Positions 35,569 to 43,975 of a stretch of DNA of 64,000 nt are shown here, one piece after another (positions within the stretch are counted from its first letter, which is position 1; each line of letters starts with the position of its first letter). This DNA is from Virgisporangium aurantiacum. Its GTDB lineage: Bacteria; Actinomycetota; Actinomycetes; Mycobacteriales; Micromonosporaceae. The notes beneath the pieces are model-generated. The model made no database searches, was not told the origin of the DNA, and saw only the letters and a program-made list of their open reading frames with translations. The stretch covers positions 1-64,000 of the forward strand of contig NZ_BOPG01000044.1 in NCBI RefSeq assembly GCF_016863635.1. The letters run 5' to 3'. The position numbers were made by a program, and so were the translations under genes.

Positions 35569-36009
35569 CGGCGGTCGTTCGCCTTTCACTACCTCGGTGC
35601 TACGACCGCACACCCAGTCGCTCTTTGCGATGCGCCTCGCGGGCGATCGACGTGTCCTAGCGACAGAGCGAGAACATCACCCTGGCATATCGACTTCGAT
35701 CACCTTGGCGGGGGGATGAATCCAATAGCCAACGCCCGTGGCGGGTCGCGCCGACGCGATCACCCTATTGCTTGATCGTCAATGGATCTGGTGCAGACGA
35801 TGGACCCGCAACGATCACGGGGTGGCAGCCGCGTCGGTCGCGAGAACAAGCAACACCGCGCGGCGCATGATTCGCTCGGCGTCGTCGAGCATCTCGCGTA
35901 GTGACCATCGCACCCAACGCCGGTCACACCACCGCGAGCATGGACAGGTGATGCCGGCGGCATCGCGCCGCTGTCACCCACTCCGTCATCCGGGTATGCA
36001 GACCGAGCG
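35569..36009. other. Intergenic stretch upstream of gajA
   Basis: Likely holds the gajA promoter. No gene, repeat or clear promoter motif seen. Confidence 0.4.
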
Positions 36010-36204
36010 TCAGGGCCGCCACTGGCGAGTTACGAACTCAGCCACAGCCATCTGGAACAACACCACGGTGATGAAGCAACCAGCACCGGCGAAGATCGCC
36101 GCTGGCGGCGACATCCCAGACAACCACATCAACACACCGCCCGCCGTGCCCGACAGCGCGCCGACGATGACGAAGATTGCCAACCATAATCCTGGATTCG
36201 ACAC
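36010..36204 (-). CDS. Small two-helix membrane protein
   Basis: 64 residues from GTG 36204, preceded by GGGAG. Two hydrophobic helices (LWLAIFVIVGALSGTAGGVL and AAIFAGAGCFITVVLFQMAV) are joined by a short Pro loop, with a basic tail (FVTRQWRP). No family recognised. The clear ribosome site and textbook hairpin topology support it as a real gene. Confidence 0.55.
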   Translation of the reverse strand: MSNPGLWLAIFVIVGALSGTAGGVLMWLSGMSPPAAIFAGAGCFITVVLFQMAVAEFVTRQWRP

Positions 36205-36250
36205 CGAAACTCCCTGCCCACAAAGGAATCCAGTGGGCAGGAACGGTCAA

Positions 36251-37021
36251 CTACGCCGTACTCAACACCCCACCGGAACGCCAGAACGTCACCAGCACGG
36301 AGCCGAGCGCCGGTGCCCGTGGCGAACGGGGGTGCGCTCGAACGATCTCTCCCGGCGCCTCGGCCGGCGCCGGAACCCGGGCCAGACCCGCCAGCGACCG
36401 GGCAACCATCGCCAACTCGAACAGAGCACGAACCAGCGCCGCCGACACTCGCACGGCCGGAGCTATGTGGGTAACCGGCAACCGCGCGTCACCTACGACG
36501 AGAGCAGCACCGAGCGCGAGGAACTGGGTGGCCAGGTCCAACGGCTCCCGCTCGACCGCGGGACATCCGACGGACTTCTCTGCCGCACTCCGCCTATCGA
36601 TGTGAGTCCACGCGCGTTCCGGCCGCTTCCAAGCAGGATCCCGCAGGTCAGCAAACCCATGATCGAGAATAATGTTGAGCGGCGGCGGCCAACTGCCCTC
36701 ATCGCTGCATCGAATGATCGATATAAAGCGATCGCGGTCTGAGGTCTCGAACCGTGACGTGGATCTTGCAGCACGGTTCAAGCTCCTGCTGGAGGCGGAA
36801 AACCCGTTATATGGCGATTTGCACTGGATAAGCATGGCCAACGGTGACTGGTCGGAGTCTTCGACGCTGGCGAGGACCATCACGTCCGCAACTTCGCCAG
36901 CGGTCACCTGAGGAATGCCATTGCCCCGCGTCAGCGACGTGCACAGCAGATCCACGAGACAACGCTCGAAATCCGCCGACCGGGACACAACCACGCACTG
37001 AGAGTAATAGCTAAACACCAA
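36251..37021 (-). CDS. Hypothetical protein
   Basis: A 256-residue open frame with no recognised domain. Features seen: FERCLVDLLCTSLTRGNGIP and VADVMVLASVEDSDQSPLAM near the N-terminus, and a hydrophobic helical stretch near residues 165-215 (RVSAALVRALFELAMVARSL). The C-terminus looks less protein-like, so the true gene may be shorter or decayed. Confidence 0.4.
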   Translation of the reverse strand: MVFSYYSQCVVVSRSADFERCLVDLLCTSLTRGNGIPQVTAGEVADVMVLASVEDSDQSPLAMLIQCKSPYNGFSASSRSLNRAARSTSRFETSDRDRFISIIRCSDEGSWPPPLNIILDHGFADLRDPAWKRPERAWTHIDRRSAAEKSVGCPAVEREPLDLATQFLALGAALVVGDARLPVTHIAPAVRVSAALVRALFELAMVARSLAGLARVPAPAEAPGEIVRAHPRSPRAPALGSVLVTFWRSGGVLSTA

Positions 37022-37274
37022 TCGCGTGGTCCGGTCCGCCGCGAACGCTTGACATCGACACTCGATCGCCCGCTATGGGCTCAATACGCGTCCGGAACCC
37101 GTCCTGCGGGCGTCCGCGATGGTCGTCGCGCACCAGACCCGCTGCTCTCGCAACCACCAGGATCGACGCCCCACGAGCCGACCTCTGTGACCTGTCCCCG
37201 AAACTGGCCCTCACGCCGCTGAGCGGTAGCGCCGCTGGTGTAGCCCAGCCGCACCGGGCACCAGGCACCGGAAT
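37022..37274. other. Intergenic stretch
   Basis: Nothing recognised between the hypothetical gene and the start of the composite repeat. Confidence 0.4.
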
Positions 37275-37722
37275 GGTCCCCGTTTACCCCCCGAAAACCG
37301 CTGATCGGCGTCGACAACCAGTAACAAGAGACGACCACCGAATTGGCGCGTCCGTGCAGCTCACTGCGAATGCATGACTAGCAACGACAACTTCAAGATC
37401 GTGACGTTCGGTAAGCGTAGGTTGACGGTTCAGTTTCGGCCCGGTCGAAGCAGACCTTTCCACTGCTCCACGTGCCGCGACACGCGCGCCCATGGTCCTC
37501 CGACAGACAAGCTTCGCTGTACCCCATTGGTGGACGGACGAGGGCTGGACGCGTTGCTTCACCGCCAGGTTGCACGCAGAAATTGCTAGGGATCTTGCTA
37601 GGGAACCGAACGGAACCACGGTCAGCGCAGTGGGACCAACCGGAACCTCGCCGGAATGAAAGAGCAGGTCAGGGGCGTAGACAGGGGTCCAACCGGGACG
37701 GCGCAGGATGATTAACGGGCAG
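37275..37722 (+). repeat. Composite island repeat, copy 2 (arm of the inner attachment site)
   Basis: Aligns with 13256-13693 over its length: the CCCCGTTTACCCCCCGAAAA block, the GGTAAGCGTAGG block, then ATTGCTAGGGATCTTGCTAG near 37582, and GGGCAG at 37717. It leads directly into the tRNA-Gly-like core. Confidence 0.7.
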
Positions 37723-37766
37723 CTTCCAACCTGATTACGCGAGTTCGAGTCGCGTCGCCCGGTCCA
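37723..37766 (+). repeat. Inner attachment site: decayed 3' half of tRNA-Gly(UCC)
   Basis: 44 bases matching the segment at 52818-52861 with four mismatches. It starts at the anticodon loop (CTTCCAA) and runs through TACGCGAGTTCGAG to CCA. There is no 5' half, so it is not a tRNA gene. I read it as an attachment-site copy left by an element that integrated at a tRNA-Gly. It defines a 15-kb segment (37767-52861). Confidence 0.75.
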
Positions 37767-38029
37767 CGTTTATGCTGCTCAGCGCAACATTGATCTTGGG
37801 GTTAGTCCTATTAGGACGATCGTTTGCTAGGGATCTTACTCGCGGGCCGAGAGAGGCCCATGCCCATCTTCTCGCTTGTCGAGCTGGTGAAGCGACTTCC
37901 AAACGCGCCGATACCGCCGCCACGAATATGGGTTATATCGGTGCATAACAGTGACACTGAGCCAATTCCAACCTGATGGTGCAGGTCAGCTGGGCTGGCG
38001 GTGAGGTGGGATCGATCGGGGTCGACAGA
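37767..38029. other. Intergenic stretch between the inner attachment site and the IS5 remnant
   Basis: No gene seen. A GATCTTACTCGCGGG stretch resembles the arm repeat weakly. Confidence 0.35.
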
Positions 38030-38092
38030 GCGAGAGGCTCCCGGTAAGGCAGCAGTCGACCAAGATCTACCCCTCGCCAGGGAGCCTCTCGC
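38030..38092 (+). repeat. Inverted repeat at the IS5 transposase start
   Basis: 13-bp perfect arms GCGAGAGGCTCCC (38030-38042) and GGGAGCCTCTCGC (38080-38092) end one base before the transposase ATG at 38093. One arm may be the terminal repeat of the IS. The pair would also form a hairpin covering the ribosome site and so limit transposase translation. Confidence 0.6.
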
Positions 38093-38640
38093 ATGCTGTC
38101 TTACCCGTCGTCGATCTCGTTGTCCACCCGCAGCCTCAACCACCTGGCCGACCTGATCCGGGCCCGCCGCAAGGAACTGCGGTCACGATGGCGCCGGCTG
38201 ACAACCAGTCGGCAGGCGCTGCTCGCGTTGGCGCATCTACGAAACGGCGACACCCCGGCCCAGCTGGCGGCCGGGTTCGAGATCGGCTCCACGACCGCGT
38301 GGCGCTACATCCGCGAGGCCGTCGATCTCCTCGCCACGACCGCGCCGACCCTGGCGCAGGCGATGACCTCGATCGCCCGGCTGGCGTACGCGATCCTCGA
38401 CGGCACCCTCGTGCGGACAGACCGGCTCGGCGGCACCGCGAACCGGCGCTACTACGCAGGCAAGCCCCGCCACCACGCCGTCAACATCCAGGTGATCGCC
38501 GACTGCGCGGGCCGGCTGAAGTGGGTCTCACCAGCGCTGCCCGGCTCGACTCACGATCTGACCGCCGCCCGCGAGCACGGCATCATCGACGCCCTGGCCG
38601 AGATGAACGTGATGACGTTCGCGGACAAGACATCCGATGG
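38093..38640 (+). pseudogene. IS5-family transposase, C-terminally truncated
   Basis: About 182 residues of an IS5/DDE_4 transposase: a helix-turn-helix (LLALAHLRNGDTPAQLAAGF, EIGSTTAWRYIREAVDL), the first catalytic Asp (AILDGTLVRTDR) and the second (WVSPALPGSTHDLTAARE). The normal VMTFADKGYQG region is cut at VMTFADKTSDG, after which the frame is filler. The last catalytic Glu region is missing, so it is inactive. Confidence 0.8.
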
Positions 38641-38655
38641 GCGTAACTGTCAAGC

Positions 38656-38779
38656 CCCACCAACGAACCCGTCACGCGCCTCTGGGAATGCCGCACCACG
38701 CCCGACGCAGACCTGTTCGAACTCGACCGCGACCTCCTCACCTGGGGAGTCCCCCACACGTTCGGCGATTCCTCATAGC
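38656..38779 (+). pseudogene. C-terminal fragment of an unrecognised gene
   Basis: In the frame ending at TAG 38777-38779 the plus strand reads NEPVTRLWECRTTPDADLFE, then LDRDLLTWGVPHTFGDSS. The composition is protein-like, with no start. It lies directly at the IS5 truncation point. Confidence 0.4.
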
Positions 38780-38878
38780 CTGGGCGCGTGGGGACTTCAG
38801 CGTGACCGAGATCAGTAGCGACCCTTAATCCCTCGAAGTCGACATCCGTCGTGAAGGGAAACTCAGTAGCCTCGGGAC

Positions 38879-41449
38879 GTGGCGTCCAACGTGCAGGCGA
38901 ACCTGGATGAGGCAGTGGGACTGTTCGACCGAGGCGCGGTCGCGTCTCGGGTTGCAGGGGCGGATGGGCATGCGAAGGAGATCCGGACGCTGTTCCCGCT
39001 GGCGGACTGGCCGGCGCTGGCGGTGGAGCGGTATGCACTGGGCCCACCGGACAGCAAGGCATCGTTCTGCTACCGGCTGGAGTACGGGTCGGCGGAGTTG
39101 GGCAGTATCCGGGGCCGTAACTCCCGCAAGTTGATCATCTATGCGCGGCAGGACGGGTCGGGCTGGTTCTACGACCAGCAGGCGTACGCCACGCACGAAG
39201 AGGCATGGACGGCGGTCCGGGAGGGCTTCGTCCGCGCGTTCGCCTTGGCCGCTGAGGGGCGGGTGGATGCGGTCGACGACATCGCGGCATTGCGGTCGGG
39301 ACCGGCGGTGACCGCGAAGGCGGTGTTCGTTTACCACCCCGACCAGCTACTGCCCATCTACTCGCAGGCCCACTTGCGGCACTTCCTGTACCGGATGACT
39401 GGCGACAACCATGCGACGCTGTCCCCGCTGACGGCGAACCGGCGCCTGCTGGATCTGCTTCGGGGCACCGGCCGGTTCGACGGCTGGCACCCGATCGAGA
39501 TCATGAACTTCCTGTACTGGTGGGCGGACCCGCGCGCTGCGCCAGCGGTGGTGAAGATCGCGCCGGGTGAGGCGGCCCGGTTATGGCCGGAGTGCCGCGA
39601 CGGTGGGTTCATCTGTGTGGGCTGGGACGAGGTCGGTGACCTGAGTGCCTACGCCTCGGAGGAAGAGTTCCGGGCGGCGTTCGCCGAGCGATTTCCGTAT
39701 AACGGCAACCAGTCGGCGGTGACCCGCAAGGCCCGGGAGGTGTGGCGGCTCGCCTCGCTGGAGCCGGGTGACCGGGTGGTCGCCAACGACGGGATCACGA
39801 AGGTCCTGGCGGTGGGAACGGTGGTGGAGCCGGGTTACGTGTGGCGGCCGGAACGCAGCGAGTTCAAGCACACGGTGTCGGTGGACTGGGACGAGTCGTA
39901 CGCCCGCACGCTCGCCGAGCCGGTCAAGCGGTGGGGGGTCACCACCGTTGCCGAAGTGCCGGCCACAGTGTGGCGGGCGATCACCGGTGAACAGCCGGTG
40001 ATCGCCCAGCCGGGTGTCGAGGCTGAGTCGACCGCGGCGGCACCGCGGGCTGCCGAGGATCAACAGTTGCAGGCCCTCGCCGCGGCGCTGGACCGCAAGG
40101 GTCAGGTTGTCCTCTACGGCCCGCCTGGCACCGGCAAAACCTACACGGCACTGCGGTTCGCTGTCTGGTGGCTCGGCCAAGACCGCGCGGACCTGGACCC
40201 GTTGGCCCGTTTCGGTACGGACGCCTTCTCCGCAGCCGTGACCGCGCTGTCGTCCCCGCCGGCCGGATCGGCGGCGTGGTGGATGGTGGCCAACCCTGCT
40301 GAATGGTCGTGGGAGCAGATGTTCGCCGACGGGTCGGTCGACTACCGGTTCGGACGGATTGCCCGCAACTTCGCCCAGATCCGGCCCGGGGACGTGGTGT
40401 TTTGCTACGAGTCGCAGCCGGTCCAGCGGGTCGTCGGTATTGCCCGGGTCCTCGACGTGACCCCGGCCAGCGCGAACCCGGTGCGGTTGACGCCGCTCGC
40501 GCGGGTGGCTGACGGCCCCACCTGGGCGCAGCTGCGCGACAATCCGGTGTTGGCCGCCAGCGAACCGGTGGTCAATCGCAGCCAGGGCACCCTGTTCGCG
40601 CTCACTGCCGAGGAGGCGACCGAGCTGGCCGGTCTGGTCGACGGTGTCGGCGGCCAGGTCACTACGGCCTTGTCCCACAGCAGTGATGTCGGTCAGCTTA
40701 CTCAGGTCACCTTCCACCCCTCCTACGGCTACGAGGACTTCATCGAAGGCTTCAAACCAGTCGCCGCCACAGGCGGGGGCCTCAACCTGCGGTTGGTGGA
40801 TGGCATCTTCAAGCGGGTCTGCCACACCGCTGCCACCGACCCCGCCCGGCCGTATCTGGTGGTGATTGACGAGATCAACCGGGGGAACCTTCCGAAGATC
40901 CTCGGCGAGCTGCTCACCCTGCTGGAGGAGGACAAACGCGGGTTCACGGTGCGGCTGCCGCAGAGCAGGGAGATCTTCGCCGTGCCGCGAAACGTCTACG
41001 TCCTCGGCACGATGAATACCGCCGACCGCAGCATCCGCCTGCTCGACGCCGCTTTGCGCCGCCGGTTCGCGTTCCACGAGTTGCTGCCCGACCGGGAACC
41101 GCTCGAGGGCGCTTTCGTCGGCAAGCTGCACCTGGCCGACCTGCTCACCGCGCTCAACACGCGGATCCGCCGAGAGGTCGGACGCGAACGGCAGGTCGGA
41201 CACGCATTCTTCCTCCGCCACGGGCAACCGGTGGCGACCGAGGAGGAGTTCGGCGCGGCGTTCCGCGGTGACGTGCTCCCGCTGCTGCAGGAGTACGCCG
41301 CCGACGACTACGGCCTGCTCGTCCGGCTACTCGGCCAGGCCCTGATCGACGAGGGCGAGCAACGCCTACGGGACCTGCCCGACGGGGACCTCGTCGACGC
41401 CCTCTACACCGAACTGCGGGCCAGCCCGGACGCGCAGCCGCTGCCGTGA
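38879..41449 (+). CDS. mcrB: McrB-like AAA+ NTPase with an EVE domain inside the ATPase
   Basis: An 856-residue protein from GTG 38879. Residues 1-190 are an unrecognised helical N-terminus. Residues of about 230-350 look PUA-like (GGFICVGWDEVGDLSAYASE, GDRVVANDGITKVLAVGTVV). The AAA+ core has Walker A VVLYGPPGTGKTYTALRFA (about 410), Walker B YLVVIDEINRGNLPKILGEL (about 658), the McrB signature GTMNTADRSI (about 710) and RRRFAF. Between Walker A and B, at about 465-535, sits an EVE-like domain (AAWWMVANPAEWSWEQMFAD, RPGDVVFCYESQPVQRVVG). EVE domains read modified bases. With McrC it forms a type IV restriction enzyme that translocates on modified DNA. It overlaps mcrC by 4 bases. Confidence 0.92.
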   Translation: MASNVQANLDEAVGLFDRGAVASRVAGADGHAKEIRTLFPLADWPALAVERYALGPPDSKASFCYRLEYGSAELGSIRGRNSRKLIIYARQDGSGWFYDQQAYATHEEAWTAVREGFVRAFALAAEGRVDAVDDIAALRSGPAVTAKAVFVYHPDQLLPIYSQAHLRHFLYRMTGDNHATLSPLTANRRLLDLLRGTGRFDGWHPIEIMNFLYWWADPRAAPAVVKIAPGEAARLWPECRDGGFICVGWDEVGDLSAYASEEEFRAAFAERFPYNGNQSAVTRKAREVWRLASLEPGDRVVANDGITKVLAVGTVVEPGYVWRPERSEFKHTVSVDWDESYARTLAEPVKRWGVTTVAEVPATVWRAITGEQPVIAQPGVEAESTAAAPRAAEDQQLQALAAALDRKGQVVLYGPPGTGKTYTALRFAVWWLGQDRADLDPLARFGTDAFSAAVTALSSPPAGSAAWWMVANPAEWSWEQMFADGSVDYRFGRIARNFAQIRPGDVVFCYESQPVQRVVGIARVLDVTPASANPVRLTPLARVADGPTWAQLRDNPVLAASEPVVNRSQGTLFALTAEEATELAGLVDGVGGQVTTALSHSSDVGQLTQVTFHPSYGYEDFIEGFKPVAATGGGLNLRLVDGIFKRVCHTAATDPARPYLVVIDEINRGNLPKILGELLTLLEEDKRGFTVRLPQSREIFAVPRNVYVLGTMNTADRSIRLLDAALRRRFAFHELLPDREPLEGAFVGKLHLADLLTALNTRIRREVGRERQVGHAFFLRHGQPVATEEEFGAAFRGDVLPLLQEYAADDYGLLVRLLGQALIDEGEQRLRDLPDGDLVDALYTELRASPDAQPLP

Positions 41450-42747
41450 CAGTCCACGTGCTCGGTGAGTACCAAACCAGAGTGGTTCCATGGCCACAGC
41501 CGAGCCCCGCCGACCGGCGGCTGGGCCAGGCCATCGATGCGAACCGGCGGCGACTACAGATCCGCTGGCTCGCCGACGGCCAGGCCGAGATCACCACCTA
41601 CTCCTGGATCGGAGTCGTCCGGTTCGACAAGCACGAGCTGCACATCGTCCCCAAAGCCTGTGGCGGCAACCTCGGCGTCCTCCAGATGCTGGACTACGCT
41701 AGCGGCCTCGACGCCGTCCGCGAACTCGACGCCGTGCGCCACCTGGCCGGTGCCGGGGCACACCTACGAGACCTGGTCTGCCATCTGCTGACCCGCCAAT
41801 CCGACGCCATCCTGCGCCGCGGACCCAATCGCGAGTACGTCACCCGGGAGGACACCCTGCCCGCGGTGCGGGGCCGACTGCTGGCCGACCGGCAACTCCT
41901 GCGCCGGTTCGGGCAACTCGACAAACTGGAGTGCCGCTACGACGAGTACGAGACGGACACCCTGGATAACCAGGTCCTGGCCGCCGGACTCTCCCTGGCG
42001 GCCCGTACCGCATCGGCGCCCACCGTACGGGTCCACGCGCGTCGAGTGGCAACCGACTTCGCCGACCTATGCGACCCGACCTGCCTCGACCCGACGGCAG
42101 CCGCCACCCTGCTGCACTACACCCGGCAGAACGCGCACTACCGCCACGCCCACTACTGGAGTCTGCTCCTGCTGCACGGCGGCGCCGTCGAAGACCTGTA
42201 CCGCGCCGGTGCCGGCCGGGCACCGGTGTTCCTACTGGACATGAACCGGCTGTTCGAAGACTTCGTCACCCGCCTCGTCATCGACGCCATGGCCGGTACC
42301 GACGTGCGGGTACGACCTCAAGCCCGCAACACGTCCGTCCTCATCGACGAATCCACCGGCCGCCCGTACGGAACCGTTATCCCCGACCTCATCCTCACCC
42401 GCGGCACACGGCGACTTGTCATCGACGTCAAGTACAAGCTCTACGACGAACGCAACATCGACCCCAGTGACCTGTACCAGGCGTTCCTCTACACCCAGGC
42501 ATTCAGCCACGCCGACACGTCTCCGCAGCTTCCCACCGCCGTCCTCGTCTACCCGGGCGACACCGGCAGCGGGGACCGCGTCCTGATCCGAAGCAGCAAT
42601 GGCAGGCCCGCCGCTCGGGTCCGCACCACGGCGATCGACCTCCACGCGATCATGCCCGCCCTGCGCGACCCGAACGCACGAATACGATTAAACGAGACTA
42701 TTCGAGCAACCTTGACGTCGGACACCCTGAGCGACGTGAACGTCTGA
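41446..42747 (+). CDS. mcrC: McrC-like nuclease subunit
   Basis: A 433-residue protein whose GTG/ATG region overlaps the mcrB stop. The N-terminal DUF2357/McrC region includes SWIGVVRFDKHELHIVPKAC. The central region includes DTLPAVRGRLLADRQLLRRF and CRYDEYETDTLDNQVL. The C-terminal PD-(D/E)xK core has GTVIPDLILTRGTRRLVIDV followed by KYKLYD, giving the catalytic Asp, Asp and Lys. It is intact and of normal length. McrC cuts DNA when engaged by the McrB ring. Confidence 0.92.
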   Translation: MTVHVLGEYQTRVVPWPQPSPADRRLGQAIDANRRRLQIRWLADGQAEITTYSWIGVVRFDKHELHIVPKACGGNLGVLQMLDYASGLDAVRELDAVRHLAGAGAHLRDLVCHLLTRQSDAILRRGPNREYVTREDTLPAVRGRLLADRQLLRRFGQLDKLECRYDEYETDTLDNQVLAAGLSLAARTASAPTVRVHARRVATDFADLCDPTCLDPTAAATLLHYTRQNAHYRHAHYWSLLLLHGGAVEDLYRAGAGRAPVFLLDMNRLFEDFVTRLVIDAMAGTDVRVRPQARNTSVLIDESTGRPYGTVIPDLILTRGTRRLVIDVKYKLYDERNIDPSDLYQAFLYTQAFSHADTSPQLPTAVLVYPGDTGSGDRVLIRSSNGRPAARVRTTAIDLHAIMPALRDPNARIRLNETIRATLTSDTLSDVNV

Positions 42748-43752
42748 GCCTGGCCGCTTCGCGGACTGCGACCTCCGGACGTCGGCGTGCCGGCCTGGCC
42801 GGTGCTGTTCTGGTTGCCGAGTGCCAGACGGGAGGCGAACCCGCTCACCGGTTGGGTTCGGCGCCGCTCGGGATCCCGATGGCCACGGCCAACCGGGAGC
42901 AGGCCGCAGCTCACGGTCCGGACGGTCCGGTGTGGACGGTCGTGGTAGACGGACGGCGGCACGCTCGGCTCGCGGGACTGCCCGCTGACCCTGGGATCGC
43001 CCATGTGTTCTACCCCTGGCCCGGCGAGGCCGGATGAGGAGGATCCGCTATACCTGTCGGATCCGGCATCGGCCGCCGGCTGATGCGCCAGTTACCCAAC
43101 CATGCAGGTCAAGACGGTTCGCAACCGGATGGTCAAGATCAGCACGGGAACCAACCTCGGCCACGGACCGTACTTTGCGAAAGACGGGGCCGACGTGCGG
43201 AAGCGTCTAATGGGGAACGGTTGCGTAACAACACCTCGCGAGGCTCCCGTGCTACGTGGGACTCGTGCAAAATTCGGCCGCACGACTCTGACCCGAACTC
43301 CCCATCGGGTCCATCGGTTCTCGCCGCGACTGGGTGCGGGCCTTGGTAGGGCACCAACCAGTGATCCGCGTCCCCGACGTCGAAAGGACCGGCGACCGAT
43401 GGCAACGCAGTTGTGCCGCCCTTTCGAATGTGGGTGTTTCGCGCCCGAATGTTCTGACTCTGCCGAAGCCCTTCGGTCGACCCGGCTCCGTCCCCAGCCG
43501 CCGGGTTACGGCGTACGGGGTCGCCGGAACGGCTTAAGCCCGACGCGGTTCCAATCCTCCGCCCGCACGACACGGGGATCGGTCGTTCGTGCTCGGCGGA
43601 CGCGACCACCGGTGGCCGAACGAGCGATCACGCCGGTGCGCCTCACGTCGGTTGAACGACTGTCCCCCTAATCTAACGATGCCCGAATAGACGCATTAGT
43701 ACCATCAGCACCTTTTTCTCATTCCCCGCCTCACCCTGACCGAAAGAGTGAC
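42748..43752. other. Gene-poor kilobase after mcrBC
   Basis: The only protein-like stretch is at about 42880-43036 on the plus strand (NREQAAAHGPDGPVWTVVVD, then GIAHVFYPWPGEAG before TGA). It is probably the C-terminal remnant of an unrecognised gene. The rest shows nothing. Confidence 0.35.
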
Positions 43753-43932
43753 ATGCCGCAAGAAGACGGTCTCATCGAGACAGAATTAGAGAACCTCGGC
43801 CACGGGCTGCTTCGCGACATCCGGGTGCGCCAGGACGACCACCTCCGGGCGGCCGTCGAGCAGGCCGTCTCCCAGGTTGCGCGTCCGCGGAAGAACCTCG
43901 GAAGTTCCGGTCCGCCCGGCCGGGCGGACTGA
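43753..43932 (+). CDS. 59-residue peptide, candidate precursor for the adjacent HEXXH protein
   Basis: ATG 43753 follows GAAAGAGTGAC. The product has a leader-like acidic helix (DGLIETELENLGHGLL, then RDIRVRQDDHLRAAVEQAV) and a short basic, Gly/Ser/Pro-rich tail (RPRKNLGSSGPPGRAD). Genes of the downstream type are usually found with small FxSxx-COOH peptides. This one has the right size and position but lacks the FxS C-terminal signature. I call it a candidate precursor or precursor-like partner with moderate doubt. Confidence 0.55.
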   Translation: MPQEDGLIETELENLGHGLLRDIRVRQDDHLRAAVEQAVSQVARPRKNLGSSGPPGRAD

Positions 43933-43975
43933 TGACCCGCGCCAGCGCCTCGACATCACACACTTTCTGGACGGA

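Noticed and set aside
39581..41227. A 548-codon minus-strand open frame opposite mcrB
   Set aside because: Antisense shadow; the plus strand carries all AAA+ and EVE motifs in order.
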